From NCBI GenBank assembly GCA_049116335.1, contig JAGDYZ010000016.1, positions 124,001-188,000 on the forward strand: a stretch of DNA of 64,000 bases. Reading direction: 5' to 3'. Of this stretch, positions 16,774-26,171 are shown in pieces; position 1 is the stretch's first letter, and each line of letters opens with the position of its first letter. The DNA is from CANMIH01 sp049116335. GTDB taxonomy: Bacteria > Pseudomonadota > Alphaproteobacteria > Rhodobacterales > Rhodobacteraceae. Position numbers and translations under genes: made by a program. The notes below the pieces were generated by a model. It ran no database searches. It was not told the DNA's origin and saw nothing but the letters and a program-made list of their open reading frames with translations.

Positions 16774-18633
16774 ATGCGTTTTAGCATCAAATCCAAACTG
16801 ACTTTGGCCTTCTCAGTGGTCTTGTTCCTTCTGGCCGCTGTGGCTTTTGTCGCGATCGACCGGTTCTCACATTTCAATGAGGCATTGCATCACATTGTTG
16901 ACGTGACCTCGGAAAAAGCCCGTGTTGCCACCGCTATGGAAGCGGAATTTCTGGGTCTGAGCGCAGCGCAGTCTAACATGTTGCTGGCTGAGACGCTGGA
17001 GGATGCGAAAAAGGCTCAAGCAGAGGTCGAGCGCAGAATTCAAAAAATGCACGAACTGCACGTGGTACTTGAAACCCTTGCGGGAGAAGCCGACGAAGCG
17101 GCACTTGCAAAGTTCGATGCGGCTTTTGCACCATTTGTGCCATTGAGCCAGCAGGTTTCGGCATTGGTGGTCGAAGATTTTTCGGGATCCACATCGACTG
17201 AACCACCAAGAGATCTGCACGGATCACAGGAAACACCACGTGAGCGTGCCCGTCACATCATGACCGGTCCGGTGGCAGAGGTTTTCACCGAGGCGAAGAC
17301 CATTCTGCATGGGATGGTTGAGCACGATCTGGAAGAAATGAGCGCCGAAAAAACCAGCACCAATCAACTTTATGAACAATCCAGGGTACTTGTCCTGACC
17401 ATCACCCTGGTGGCGATGGCCATGGGGATCGGCGCGGCCTTCTGGATTGCGACCTCAATCTCCAAAGGGTTGGCCCGTGCCGTAAACATCACCAACGACG
17501 TGGCTCTGGGGGATTCCACTGTCGATTGTACCCCTAGAAGCAATGATGAGATCGGTGATGTCCTGAGGGCTCTGGGCGCCATGAACCGTCAATTGGCAGA
17601 CATGGCAGAAGCGACAGACCGAATTGCACATGGCGATCTGACGGCCAAAGTCGCTGCGCGCTCTGACAAGGACCAGCTGGGCCAGTCGCTGCAAAGTATG
17701 CTGGTACAGCTCCAGCAGACTTTGGCGCAGGCCAAGGAAAACGCGACCCATGTGGACGCCAGCGCCATTTCGGTCAACGAAACCGCGCAGCAGCTGCGCA
17801 CTGGTGCCACCCAACAGGCCACTGCCGCCGAACAGGCCAGCACCGCAATGGAAGAGATCTCCGCCAACATTCGTCAGTCGGCTGACAATGCCGCCCAAAC
17901 GGAGAAAATTGCAGCCCAGGCCAGCGAACGGGCCCGCGAAAGTGGGGCGGCCGTTTCACAGGCGGTGGATGCGATGGAAACCATTGCCGAGAAAATCACC
18001 ATTATTCAGGAGATCGCGCGTCAAACGGACCTTCTGGCTCTGAACGCCGCCGTCGAGGCCGCTCGCGCCGGCACCCATGGCAAAGGCTTTGCGGTTGTCG
18101 CCTCAGAGGTGCGCAAACTCGCAGAACGCAGCCAAACCGCGGCGGCGGAAATTGGCACCTTGTCCAGCAAAACCTTGACGGTCAGCGAGGCCGCCGGTCA
18201 GAAATTGGATGAGCTTCTGCCAACGATCCTGAAGACATCTGAATTGGTTCAGGAAATTTCGGCCGCAACGCGTGAACAAAACATTGGCGCCGAGCAGGTG
18301 AACCAGTCCATCCATGACCTGGATGGGGTGATCCGCAAAAACGCCGCCGCTGTCACCCAGACCGCAGAGGTTAGCCAGGATCTGAGCTCGCAGTCCAGCG
18401 AACTGCGCCAGTTGATTGCCTACTACAAAATCGAAGGCACTTCTTCGGCCAAAGACGCACCATCGACACCGGTTCGGCGTGCGGCAGCGCCCCAGCCTGC
18501 GCCAGCCCAGCCTCCTCAACAGCACGCAGCCCCTGAACAGGCGCCTAGCACAACCGCAGAGGGCTTTGCCCTAGATCTGTGGAACGAAGATGTCCCAGAC
18601 AGCGAATTTGAACCCAACACCCGTCGCGCATAA
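16774..18633 (+). CDS. Transmembrane methyl-accepting chemotaxis protein
   Basis: 619-aa receptor. Membrane segment 1 lies at residues ~9-28 (LTLAFSVVLFLLAAVAFVAI). A periplasmic four-helix-bundle sensor follows to about 205, then membrane segment 2 (VLTITLVAMAMGIGAAFWIA), a HAMP domain and a signalling domain with hairpin EIARQTDLLALNAAVEAARAG. The C-terminus has a flexible Pro/Ala/Gln-rich linker and an acidic end (LDLWNEDVPDSEFEPNTRRA) that could tether CheR or CheB. It is encoded inside the che operon between the two cheW genes, so it is probably the core receptor of this pathway. Ligand unknown. Confidence 0.94.
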   Translation: MRFSIKSKLTLAFSVVLFLLAAVAFVAIDRFSHFNEALHHIVDVTSEKARVATAMEAEFLGLSAAQSNMLLAETLEDAKKAQAEVERRIQKMHELHVVLETLAGEADEAALAKFDAAFAPFVPLSQQVSALVVEDFSGSTSTEPPRDLHGSQETPRERARHIMTGPVAEVFTEAKTILHGMVEHDLEEMSAEKTSTNQLYEQSRVLVLTITLVAMAMGIGAAFWIATSISKGLARAVNITNDVALGDSTVDCTPRSNDEIGDVLRALGAMNRQLADMAEATDRIAHGDLTAKVAARSDKDQLGQSLQSMLVQLQQTLAQAKENATHVDASAISVNETAQQLRTGATQQATAAEQASTAMEEISANIRQSADNAAQTEKIAAQASERARESGAAVSQAVDAMETIAEKITIIQEIARQTDLLALNAAVEAARAGTHGKGFAVVASEVRKLAERSQTAAAEIGTLSSKTLTVSEAAGQKLDELLPTILKTSELVQEISAATREQNIGAEQVNQSIHDLDGVIRKNAAAVTQTAEVSQDLSSQSSELRQLIAYYKIEGTSSAKDAPSTPVRRAAAPQPAPAQPPQQHAAPEQAPSTTAEGFALDLWNEDVPDSEFEPNTRRA

Positions 18634-18649
18634 CGCATAGGAGCAGAAC

Positions 18650-19180
18650 ATGGCACAACAACTGGCTGAATTCGCTCTCAGCGATTGGGATGCACCAGAG
18701 GGTGTTGAAGACGAAAAACAGGTGCCGACGGTCCTGACCTTTACATTGGGGGATCAATTGTTTGCCGTCGATGTACAACGGGTGCGTGAAATCCTTGATA
18801 TGACCGAGATCAGCCCCCTCCCAAGCGCCCCCCATGATGTGTTGGGCATCATCGATCTGCGCGGTCAGACCATTGCAATCGTTGATCTGGCCGCTCGGAT
18901 TGGGGCACATCATGTCGACAACGATGGGGCGCGGATCATTGTATTTGAGTTCCCGACCGACGCCGCCGAACCCGTGTCGCTTGGCGTCTTGGCGGACAAG
19001 GTGCTTCGGGTACGGGAAATGCCCGAGGATTCAACCGAGCCCGTGCCGACCACCATGTCGGACTGGAACTGTGATGTGGCCACCGGCATGCTGCGCACCG
19101 AGGATGGCCTGGCGATGGTCCTGGGGATAGATTCAATTCTCTGTCAGACGGCCCGACCCGGCCCTTTTGATTTCAGTTAG
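18650..19180 (+). CDS. cheW: CheW coupling protein (second copy)
   Basis: 176-aa CheW adaptor with an extra N-terminal extension of ~25 residues before the core (TFTLGDQLFAVDVQRVREIL). The conserved HDVLGIIDLRGQTIAIVDLAAR segment is present. Preceded by AGGAG. The core differs in sequence from the first CheW of the operon, so the pair is not a recent duplication. The stop is 7 bp before the cheR start. Confidence 0.93.
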   Translation: MAQQLAEFALSDWDAPEGVEDEKQVPTVLTFTLGDQLFAVDVQRVREILDMTEISPLPSAPHDVLGIIDLRGQTIAIVDLAARIGAHHVDNDGARIIVFEFPTDAAEPVSLGVLADKVLRVREMPEDSTEPVPTTMSDWNCDVATGMLRTEDGLAMVLGIDSILCQTARPGPFDFS

Positions 19181-19187
19181 GTGGGGT

Positions 19188-20045
19188 ATGTCCGATTTAT
19201 CCAGTGCGCTGTTTTCGCAACCCGATTTGTCCCCTCAACTAGCCCAGCACCTGATTTCACGGGCCGAACGTATTTCCGGCGTCAAAGTTGACGCTGAGAA
19301 AACGGAATTTATCAAACTCAGATTGTCGCGCAGGTTACAGATCCTCGGCCTGAAAGATTTTGAAGCCTATTGCAGTCATTTGTCGCAAGACCACGCCGAA
19401 ACCCGGCATCTGGTCGAAGCGCTGACCACACATACCACAAGCTTTTTCCGCGAAAGCCGTCATTATGACTGGCTTGCAGACGAAGGTATTGATCAAATCA
19501 TGCATGATCGCGCGCCCGGCCCCTTTCTGATCTGGAGCGCGGCATGTTCACTTGGCGCCGAACTTTGGTCGGCTGGCATGATCATGGTGGAACGGTCGGG
19601 ATCAGGCCGACCTCCGGCAGATTGGCGGCTGATTGGCACCGACATCTCACACCGCATCCTCAAACGCGCCACCTCTGCAACCTATACCGAGGATGAATTG
19701 TCTGGGCTAAATGAAGCCCGTTCAGAACGGTTTTTGCTTCGGTCGCGCAAACCCTATGATCACAACATTCGCCCGATTTACCGCATCATCCCTGAACTGC
19801 GCGCGCGCGCACGTTTCATCCCCGCAAATCTGCAGGAACTGGACCGCCTTGAACGCTTTTCGGTCGATGTTGCCTTCTTGCGCAATGTTTTGATTTATTT
19901 TGAACAAAGCGCGCAGCGGAGGGTGGTTGAAAAGGTAATCGACCGGTTGCGCCCCGGTGGTGTTCTCATGACCGGGCACTCAGAAACCCTGCCGAAAAAC
20001 GACCGTCTTACCCAAATTCTCCCAACCATTTACAGGAAGGTGTAA
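19188..20045 (+). CDS. cheR: Chemotaxis protein methyltransferase CheR
   Basis: 285-aa SAM-dependent methyltransferase that methylates receptor glutamates. A small helical N-terminal domain (to ~75) precedes the catalytic domain: TTSFFRES, then the SAM motif WSAACSLGAELWSAGM, then RLIGTDISHRIL and VAFLRNVLIYF. The SAM motif is diverged from the usual CSTGEEPYS (L for T, A for the first E), an oddity within an otherwise normal CheR. The ATG at 19188 follows AGGTGGGG; an upstream in-frame Met lies within cheW. One base separates it from cheB. Confidence 0.93.
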   Translation: MSDLSSALFSQPDLSPQLAQHLISRAERISGVKVDAEKTEFIKLRLSRRLQILGLKDFEAYCSHLSQDHAETRHLVEALTTHTTSFFRESRHYDWLADEGIDQIMHDRAPGPFLIWSAACSLGAELWSAGMIMVERSGSGRPPADWRLIGTDISHRILKRATSATYTEDELSGLNEARSERFLLRSRKPYDHNIRPIYRIIPELRARARFIPANLQELDRLERFSVDVAFLRNVLIYFEQSAQRRVVEKVIDRLRPGGVLMTGHSETLPKNDRLTQILPTIYRKV

Positions 20046-20046
20046 C

Positions 20047-21123
20047 ATGGCTTTCGATCGCCCCCCCCGCAAGCCATATAAGGTGCTTGTCGTCGATGAC
20101 AGCGCCGTCGTGCGCCAGGCGATGCAGGCAATTCTGTCGCAGGATCCCGATCTCGAGGTGGTGGCCACCGCCTCTGATCCCGTGGCAGCAGCGGAACGCA
20201 TCAAACAGATGGTGCCCGATGTGATCACATTGGATGTCGAAATGCCCCGCATGGATGGCATTACCTTTTTAAGACGGCTTATGGCTCAGAAACCAATTCC
20301 CGTAGTCATGTGTTCCTCACTGGTCACCGACAAATCTGAGACCCTCATGCAGGCCCTAGAGGCCGGTGCCGTCGAGGTTGTCTGTAAACCTGAACTTGGG
20401 GTCCGCGAGTTTTTCGAAGAAAGCTGTCAGCGCATCTGTCATTCGGTCAAAGCAGCGGCTCAGGCACGGCTTTCCAAGCGCCGGGTTGTCAAGGTTGAGC
20501 AAAAACTCACGGCAGACGCAGTGCTTGCCGCCCCAAGCACAACCGCGATGGCCCGCACCACCGACAAGATCATAGCGATCGGTGCCTCAACAGGCGGCAC
20601 CGAAGCTTTGGCCACGTTGCTGTCCAGCATGCCGATCGATTGTCCGCCCATCGCCATTGTTCAACATATGCCCGGCACCTTCACAAATGCCTTTGCAGAG
20701 CGGCTTAACGGCAGCTGTGCGATCACGGTGAAGGAAGCCAAAACTGGCGACAGCATGTTGCGGGGGCACGCCCTTATCGCTCCCGGAAACCAACATTTTC
20801 TGCTGACACGCAGCGGGGCAAATTATGGCGTGGAAGTCCGCGAAGGCCCTCTTGTTTCCCGTCACCGCCCGTCGGTTGATGTGTTGTTCCGATCCGTCGC
20901 GCGGGTGGCTGGAAAAAACGCTCTGGGCGTCATTCTAACAGGTATGGGAGATGATGGCGCCCGTGGCATGCTTGAAATGCGTCAGGCCGGGGCCCGCACC
21001 CTTGGTCAGAACGAGGCAAGCTGTGTGGTTTATGGCATGCCCAAAGAAGCGATGAAAAGTGGAGGCGTCGAAAAAGAGCTTCCGCTGGAGCACATCGCCG
21101 GGGCCCTGATCAAGCTGGCTTAA
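20047..21123 (+). CDS. cheB: Chemotaxis methylesterase/deamidase CheB
   Basis: 358-aa two-domain enzyme that removes receptor methyl groups. Receiver domain at residues ~10-130 with phospho-acceptor in VITLDVEMPRMDG. Methylesterase domain from ~175 with Ser in GASTGGTEAL, His in QHMPGTFTNAFAERL and Asp in LTGMGDDGARGM. It is the last gene of the operon. No cheD gene is present in this cluster. Confidence 0.96.
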   Translation: MAFDRPPRKPYKVLVVDDSAVVRQAMQAILSQDPDLEVVATASDPVAAAERIKQMVPDVITLDVEMPRMDGITFLRRLMAQKPIPVVMCSSLVTDKSETLMQALEAGAVEVVCKPELGVREFFEESCQRICHSVKAAAQARLSKRRVVKVEQKLTADAVLAAPSTTAMARTTDKIIAIGASTGGTEALATLLSSMPIDCPPIAIVQHMPGTFTNAFAERLNGSCAITVKEAKTGDSMLRGHALIAPGNQHFLLTRSGANYGVEVREGPLVSRHRPSVDVLFRSVARVAGKNALGVILTGMGDDGARGMLEMRQAGARTLGQNEASCVVYGMPKEAMKSGGVEKELPLEHIAGALIKLA

Positions 21124-21127
21124 GTGA

Positions 21128-21157
21128 CGAATCATCGTTCAGGATTCGCATATTTTT
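21128..21157 (+). terminator. Putative terminator of the che operon
   Basis: A 6-bp stem CGAATC / GATTCG with a 9-nt loop is followed by CATATTTTT, starting 4 bp after the cheB stop. The stem is short and AT-rich, so termination may be partial. Confidence 0.5.
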
Positions 21158-21591
21158 CAGGCACCACGAATCAAACACTAGGCATGTTGCCTTAACATCG
21201 GCGGCATAGTGGTCGACCTGAGTAGGCTTTTCCTGAGGGTAGGACAAATGCGCCGACCAAATGCAAGTGGTTGAATTCGAAGTGGTAAAAAAATTTTTGC
21301 AATTGTTTTAGCGGCTTAAAAGCTCTGATTTGAAATTGAAATTTCGCCTCACCGGTAAAAAAACAAAAGTAGCAGTTAAGAATTTACACCAAGGCGAAGA
21401 ATGGTCTACGAATTCTAAGTGATGTTGCAGACCATGAAAAACACCATGTCTATGCCCCTGAACGCCCACAACTTTGTGGGCGGGCTGACACAGGTGGGCC
21501 GCGCATCCACGATCACGCAGACCTATCTTCGTGACATACGCGACCCTGGGAAAACAGGGCGTGTAACGTTTTGACCTACAGTGAGGAAATC
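21158..21591 (+). promoter_or_regulatory. Long leader/promoter region of aapJ
   Basis: 434 bp, AT-rich in its first half (A and T tracts around 21288-21365), which is where a promoter is expected. At 21463-21482 there is a perfect 8-bp hairpin, CGCCCACA / TGTGGGCG with a 4-nt loop and no U-tract. The hairpin lies inside a 46-codon open frame (listed separately). The length and the hairpin fit a regulated leader, for example nitrogen or amino-acid control, but no known riboswitch was recognised. Confidence 0.4.
21434..21574 (+). CDS. Possible small ORF in the aapJ leader
   Basis: 46-codon frame beginning MKNTMSMPLNAHNFVGGL and ending TGRVTF, stop 17 bp before the aapJ start. No strong ribosome site precedes it and I do not recognise the peptide. 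It could be a leader peptide or chance. Support is the position and the hairpin it spans only. Confidence 0.22.
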   Translation: MKNTMSMPLNAHNFVGGLTQVGRASTITQTYLRDIRDPGKTGRVTF

Positions 21592-22605
21592 ATGAAATCC
21601 AAACTAATGACATTGGCCGCCGTTGCGACCGTTGCTGCTGGCGCCGCCGCAGCAGGTACTCTGGACGACGTCAAAGCCGCCGGCAAACTGAAGTGTGGTG
21701 TAAGCCAGGGCCTGCCCGGTTTCTCCAACCCTGATGACTCGGGTGCATGGACCGGTCTGGACGTAGACTACTGCCGCGCTCTGGCGGCTGTTGTTCTGGG
21801 CGACTCGGAAGCCATCGAATTCGTTTCGCTGTCGGCCAAAGACCGCTTCACCGCGCTGTCCTCGGGTGAGATTGACGTTCTGTCGCGCAACACCACATGG
21901 ACCGCGACCCGTGACAACGATCTGGGTATCTCCTTTGTTGGCGTAAGCTACTACGACGGTCAGGGCATGATGGTACCGGCTGGTCTGGGTGTGAATTCGG
22001 CAACCGAGCTGGATGGCGCAACCATCTGCACCAACACCGGGACCACAACCGAGCTGAACGTCACCGACTTCTTCAAACAGCACGGCATGAGCTTTGAGCT
22101 TGTTGCTCTGGAAAACTCGGACGAAGTTGTTGCAGCTTATGGCTCGGGCCGTTGTGACGTATTCACCACCGACCGTTCCGGTCTGGCGGCTGAGCGCCTG
22201 AAGCTTGCGGATCCAGAAGCGCATGTTGTTCTGCCTGAAACCATCTCCAAAGAACCGCTTGGCCCATCCGTACGTTCGGGTGACGAGCAGTGGTTCAAAG
22301 TGGCCCGCTGGACACTCAACGCGCTGATCGAAGCCGAAGAATATGGCATCACCGCAGCCAACGCAGAAGAAATGATGGGCTCCGCGAACCCAGCCGTTCA
22401 GCGTATTCTTGGTGCCGGCGACAACGATTATGGTGCCGCAATGGGTCTGACCAAAGACTGGGCAGTTCGTGCGATCAAAGCGACCGGCAACTACGGCGAA
22501 ATCTATGAGCGCAATGTTGGCCCCGATACCCCGCTTAAGCTGGGTCGTGGTGTAAATGAGCAGTGGACCAACGGTGGTCTGATGTACGCTCCGCCGATCC
22601 GCTAA
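21592..22605 (+). CDS. aapJ: General L-amino-acid ABC transporter, periplasmic binding protein
   Basis: 337-aa family 3 solute-binding protein. A signal peptide with AAATVAAG-type core and AAA-A cleavage region (MTLAAVATVAAGAAAAGTLD) is followed by the mature domain starting KAAGKLKCGVSQGLPGFSNP. Matches AapJ/BztA in length and in the GAWTGLDVDYCRALAAVVLGD region. Binds a broad range of L-amino acids for the inner-membrane complex encoded next. The ATG at 21592 follows AGTGAGGAAA; the frame is open for 7 codons upstream but without a better start. First gene of aapJQMP. Confidence 0.95.
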   Translation: MKSKLMTLAAVATVAAGAAAAGTLDDVKAAGKLKCGVSQGLPGFSNPDDSGAWTGLDVDYCRALAAVVLGDSEAIEFVSLSAKDRFTALSSGEIDVLSRNTTWTATRDNDLGISFVGVSYYDGQGMMVPAGLGVNSATELDGATICTNTGTTTELNVTDFFKQHGMSFELVALENSDEVVAAYGSGRCDVFTTDRSGLAAERLKLADPEAHVVLPETISKEPLGPSVRSGDEQWFKVARWTLNALIEAEEYGITAANAEEMMGSANPAVQRILGAGDNDYGAAMGLTKDWAVRAIKATGNYGEIYERNVGPDTPLKLGRGVNEQWTNGGLMYAPPIR

Positions 22606-22656
22606 TCGGTAAAAAATAGGTCTGTAAATAATAAAAACAGCAGACCTTTCAGTAAA

Positions 22657-22690
22657 GAAAGGGGCAGGCCCGCCCTGCCCCTTTTCTTCA
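22657..22690 (+). terminator. Attenuator hairpin between aapJ and aapQ
   Basis: An 11-bp stem (22658-22668 with 22674-22684), 5-nt loop, followed by TCTT. It lies between the binding-protein gene and the first permease gene, where partial termination gives an excess of binding protein over membrane subunits. Confidence 0.75.
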
Positions 22691-22707
22691 AACAGTGGGG
22701 AAATTCA

Positions 22708-23955
22708 ATGAGCTCAGTGAGCGATGGCGAGGCCCAAACGGGTCCCGAACGGACGGGTATTGCCGCACTCGTCTTTGACAGCCGCGCCCGGTCTCTTTTC
22801 TTTCAGGCTTTGCTTGCGATCATATTGATCGGCATGGTCGTCGTTGCGATCCAAAACGCATCGGCCAACCTGGCGGAACAAGGACGTGCCTTCGGCTTTG
22901 ACTTTTTCGATCGTCCATCTGATATCCAGATCTTGACCACCTTCGGGACATGGTTGATCGGGTACGAGGCCGGTCAGAACACAATCTGGGATGTGTTCCT
23001 TCTTTCAATTGCCAACACTTTGATCATCGCAGTCGCGGGCATCATCTTTGCCACTCTGTGGGGCTTCCTGCTTGGTATCTTCCGTCTGTCGAGCAACTTT
23101 GTCCTGCGAGGCTTTGCGACGATCTATGTCGAGTTGCTGCGCAATGTTCCGCTGCTGCTTCAGATCTTCTTCTGGACAGCTGTGTTGCGCATTGTGGCGC
23201 CTGGCCCCCGCGAAGGTGGCTATCTGGTGCCGGGTCTGTTGCAGTTCAATTCCAAAGGTATCTACGGCCCCTACCCCATTCCGCATGAGGGCTTTGCTTC
23301 GACAATGTGGGCGCTTCTGGCGGCTGTGATCATTGTCTATGGCTTCTCCAAATGGGCCAAAAAGCGTCAGGATGCGACCGGTCAGCAGATGCCTGTGTTT
23401 CGCATTGCGGCCGTGGTCCTGATTGGCTTGCCTGCACTTGTGTTTTTGGCAACGGGCCGCCCGATGGAAATCGAATGGCCAAACTTTGTTACCGAAGGGC
23501 CCGTGTTCAAACGCGGCTTTGAAAAAGGTCTGGGTTCGTACATTGCTCCGGAATTCTTTGCCCTGTTCTTGGCTCTCTCGACCTACACAGCGGCCTTCAT
23601 CGCCGAGGTGGTCCGCGCGGGTATTCAGTCGGTTCCAAAGGGACAAAGCGAAGCGGCAGAGGCACTTGGCCTGCCCGGTGGTCTATCGATGCGCAAGGTG
23701 ATCCTGCCTCAGGCGTTCCGCGTGATCATTCCCCCACTGACAAGCCAGTATCTCAACCTGACCAAAAACAGCTCGCTTGCCGCGGCGATCGGGTATCCTG
23801 AACTGGTTGCGGTCTTCGCCGGTACAACGCTCAACCAAGTGGGTCGCGCGATTGAAATCATCGCAATTGTTATTTTGGTCTATCTGACCATTTCACTGCT
23901 CACCTCGGCTTTCATGAACTGGTTTAACAACCGCGTGAAACTGGTCGAGCGGTAA
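22708..23955 (+). CDS. aapQ: General L-amino-acid ABC transporter permease AapQ
   Basis: 415-aa inner-membrane permease of the HisM/GlnP type but with the long insertion characteristic of AapQ/BztB. Membrane helices are clear from residue ~32 (LLAIILIGMVVVAIQNA). The coupling loop reads EAAEALGLPGGLSMRKVILP (EAA motif), which contacts the ATPase AapP. It pairs with AapM to form the channel. Ten bases separate it from aapM. Confidence 0.94.
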   Translation: MSSVSDGEAQTGPERTGIAALVFDSRARSLFFQALLAIILIGMVVVAIQNASANLAEQGRAFGFDFFDRPSDIQILTTFGTWLIGYEAGQNTIWDVFLLSIANTLIIAVAGIIFATLWGFLLGIFRLSSNFVLRGFATIYVELLRNVPLLLQIFFWTAVLRIVAPGPREGGYLVPGLLQFNSKGIYGPYPIPHEGFASTMWALLAAVIIVYGFSKWAKKRQDATGQQMPVFRIAAVVLIGLPALVFLATGRPMEIEWPNFVTEGPVFKRGFEKGLGSYIAPEFFALFLALSTYTAAFIAEVVRAGIQSVPKGQSEAAEALGLPGGLSMRKVILPQAFRVIIPPLTSQYLNLTKNSSLAAAIGYPELVAVFAGTTLNQVGRAIEIIAIVILVYLTISLLTSAFMNWFNNRVKLVER

Positions 23956-23965
23956 GGAGATAGAC

Positions 23966-25351
23966 ATGTCTGACCAAAATATCTTCTACGTTCGTACCGA
24001 AGAGGCCCCGCGCCTCCCGGCACCGCCCAGCCAACAGGGGATCACCGGCTGGCTGTGGAGCAACATCTTTGCCTCTATGGCGGACTACTCGTCCCCCTCG
24101 AAAGCGATCAGTTCGATCTTGATGATCGGGATGACCCTGTTCACCGCCTATTCGCTGGTCTGGATGACCTGGACCATGCTGGATTTTGCTGTCTTTTCGG
24201 CAACCTTCAGCGATCCGGCGGGCGGTAAGCGCGAAACCTGTCTGGCAAATGGCGGCGCCTGCTGGCCCTTCATTCAGGCCAAATGGTACCAGTTCATGTA
24301 TGGGTTCTATCCTAAGGAAGAAATCTGGCGTGTTCAGCTGAGCATGGTGATGCTTGCGATCGGAACCGCATGGATGGTTCTTCCGATGATGCCAGCGCGT
24401 GGCAAAGTCGCTGCGATCATGCTGTTTGTTTACCCCATCGTGGTCTTCGTTCTGCTCAATGGTGGACCGATTGAACACGGCTCAGACGACATTGGCCGTA
24501 TTGTTGCAGGTGTATGGTTCCCTCTGATCACGGCAGGTGTTTGTTTTGCGGCTTGGTGGCTGACCCGAGATGGTAAGATGGGTGATGTGGCCATGGCCCT
24601 GTCCCCTGCGATGCTGATGGCGACTGTCGTCTTGGGTGCTTTTGCGGTTCTGCCGCTTGTGACCATGGGCATTGACCTGACCCTGGGCACCGAGATCGTT
24701 GAGACCAACAAATGGGGTGGTCTGACCATCACATTGGTTGTGGCAATCTTCGGCATCGTGATCTCACTTCCCGTGGGTGTTCTGCTGGCTCTTGGCCGTC
24801 AGTCCAACGCGCCGATCATCAAATACAGCTCGGTTCTGTTCATCGAAGTGGTTCGCGGTATCCCGCTGATCTCGGTTTTGTTCTTCGCCTCGGCGATGCT
24901 GCCTTACTTCCTTGAACCAGGTGTGGACTTTAACAAGCTGCTGCGCGCCATGATTGGTGTGGCCATGTTTGCGTCGGCCTATATGGCAGAGGTTATTCGT
25001 GGCGGTCTTCAGGCGATGCCAAAAGGCCAATACGAAGGCGGCATGTCTTTGGGTCTATCCTTCTGGCAGCAGATGCGCCTGATCATCTTGCCACAGGCGC
25101 TGACCACTGTGATCCCGGGTATCGTGAACACCTTTATTGGTATGTTCAAAGATACCACGCTGGTTCTGATCATCTCGATCTTCGACCTGCTCGGCATCCT
25201 GTCCGCCACCCTGAAAGATCCGGAATGGTCGACACCAACCACAGCCTATACCGGCTATCTGGTTATCTCGATCATCTACTTTATCTTCTGCTTCGGCATG
25301 TCGCGGTACTCGGTCTACATGGAAAAGAAGCTTGACCGCAGTCACCGCTGA
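23966..25351 (+). CDS. aapM: General L-amino-acid ABC transporter permease AapM
   Basis: 461-aa permease, the second channel subunit, with the long N-terminal half of several membrane helices typical of AapM/BztC (residues ~45-225). The conventional permease core follows, with an EAA-type loop (GQYEGGMSLGLSFWQQMRLI). Preceded by AAGGAGAT. Its stop is 10 bp before the aapP start. Confidence 0.94.
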   Translation: MSDQNIFYVRTEEAPRLPAPPSQQGITGWLWSNIFASMADYSSPSKAISSILMIGMTLFTAYSLVWMTWTMLDFAVFSATFSDPAGGKRETCLANGGACWPFIQAKWYQFMYGFYPKEEIWRVQLSMVMLAIGTAWMVLPMMPARGKVAAIMLFVYPIVVFVLLNGGPIEHGSDDIGRIVAGVWFPLITAGVCFAAWWLTRDGKMGDVAMALSPAMLMATVVLGAFAVLPLVTMGIDLTLGTEIVETNKWGGLTITLVVAIFGIVISLPVGVLLALGRQSNAPIIKYSSVLFIEVVRGIPLISVLFFASAMLPYFLEPGVDFNKLLRAMIGVAMFASAYMAEVIRGGLQAMPKGQYEGGMSLGLSFWQQMRLIILPQALTTVIPGIVNTFIGMFKDTTLVLIISIFDLLGILSATLKDPEWSTPTTAYTGYLVISIIYFIFCFGMSRYSVYMEKKLDRSHR

Positions 25352-25361
25352 GGAGAACACT

Positions 25362-26150
25362 ATGTCTGTTGAACAACCCAATGTAACACCCCGCGGTGGC
25401 ATGACCGTGTCGGACGAAGTCGCCATTCAGATCACTGGCATGAACAAGTGGTACGGTCAGTTCCACGTGCTTCGTGACATCGATCTGACGGTCTATGAAG
25501 GCGAACGTATCGTTGTCTGTGGCCCTTCGGGGTCGGGTAAATCCACCCTGATCCGCTGTATCAATGCTCTGGAAGAGCATCAGGCCGGTCAGATCACCGT
25601 CGACAACACGCTTTTGTCGAGCGATCTGAAGAACATCGACAAGATCCGGTCCGAGGTAGGCATGTGCTTTCAGCACTTCAACCTCTTCCCCCACCTGACC
25701 ATTCTGGAAAACTGCACGTTGGCTCCGATCTGGGTTCGTAAGGTCCCGAAGAAAGAAGCCATCGAAACGGCGATGCACTATCTGGAAAAGGTCAAAATCC
25801 CGGATCAGGCCAATAAGTACCCCGGTCAGTTGTCCGGTGGTCAGCAGCAGCGTGTGGCCATCGCCCGCTCTCTCTGCATGAAGCCCCGGATCATGCTGTT
25901 CGACGAACCCACCTCGGCGCTTGATCCGGAAATGATCAAAGAGGTTCTGGATACAATGATCCAGCTGGCCGAAGAAGGTATGACCATGATCTGCGTGACC
26001 CACGAAATGGGCTTTGCGCGTCAGGTTGCCAACCGTGTGATCTTTATGGCCGATGGCCAGATTGTGGAACAGAACGAGCCCGAGGGCTTCTTCAACAACC
26101 CACAAAGTGAACGCACCCAGCAATTCCTGAGCCAGATCCTGGGCCATTAA
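25362..26150 (+). CDS. aapP: General L-amino-acid ABC transporter ATPase AapP
   Basis: 262-aa ATPase powering the AapQM channel. Walker A GPSGSGKST, signature LSGGQQQRVAIARSL, Walker B IMLFDEPTSALDP and the His switch VTHEMGF are all intact. The start at 25362 follows GAGGAGAA; an in-frame codon at 25332 would overlap aapM and is rejected. Last gene of the operon, followed by a strong terminator. Confidence 0.95.
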   Translation: MSVEQPNVTPRGGMTVSDEVAIQITGMNKWYGQFHVLRDIDLTVYEGERIVVCGPSGSGKSTLIRCINALEEHQAGQITVDNTLLSSDLKNIDKIRSEVGMCFQHFNLFPHLTILENCTLAPIWVRKVPKKEAIETAMHYLEKVKIPDQANKYPGQLSGGQQQRVAIARSLCMKPRIMLFDEPTSALDPEMIKEVLDTMIQLAEEGMTMICVTHEMGFARQVANRVIFMADGQIVEQNEPEGFFNNPQSERTQQFLSQILGH

Positions 26151-26171
26151 GCCAAAACATCAATCAATGAG

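Noticed and set aside
25281..26147. 288-codon open frame on the - strand
   Set aside because: Opposite the aapM end and aapP with intact ATPase motifs; shadow.
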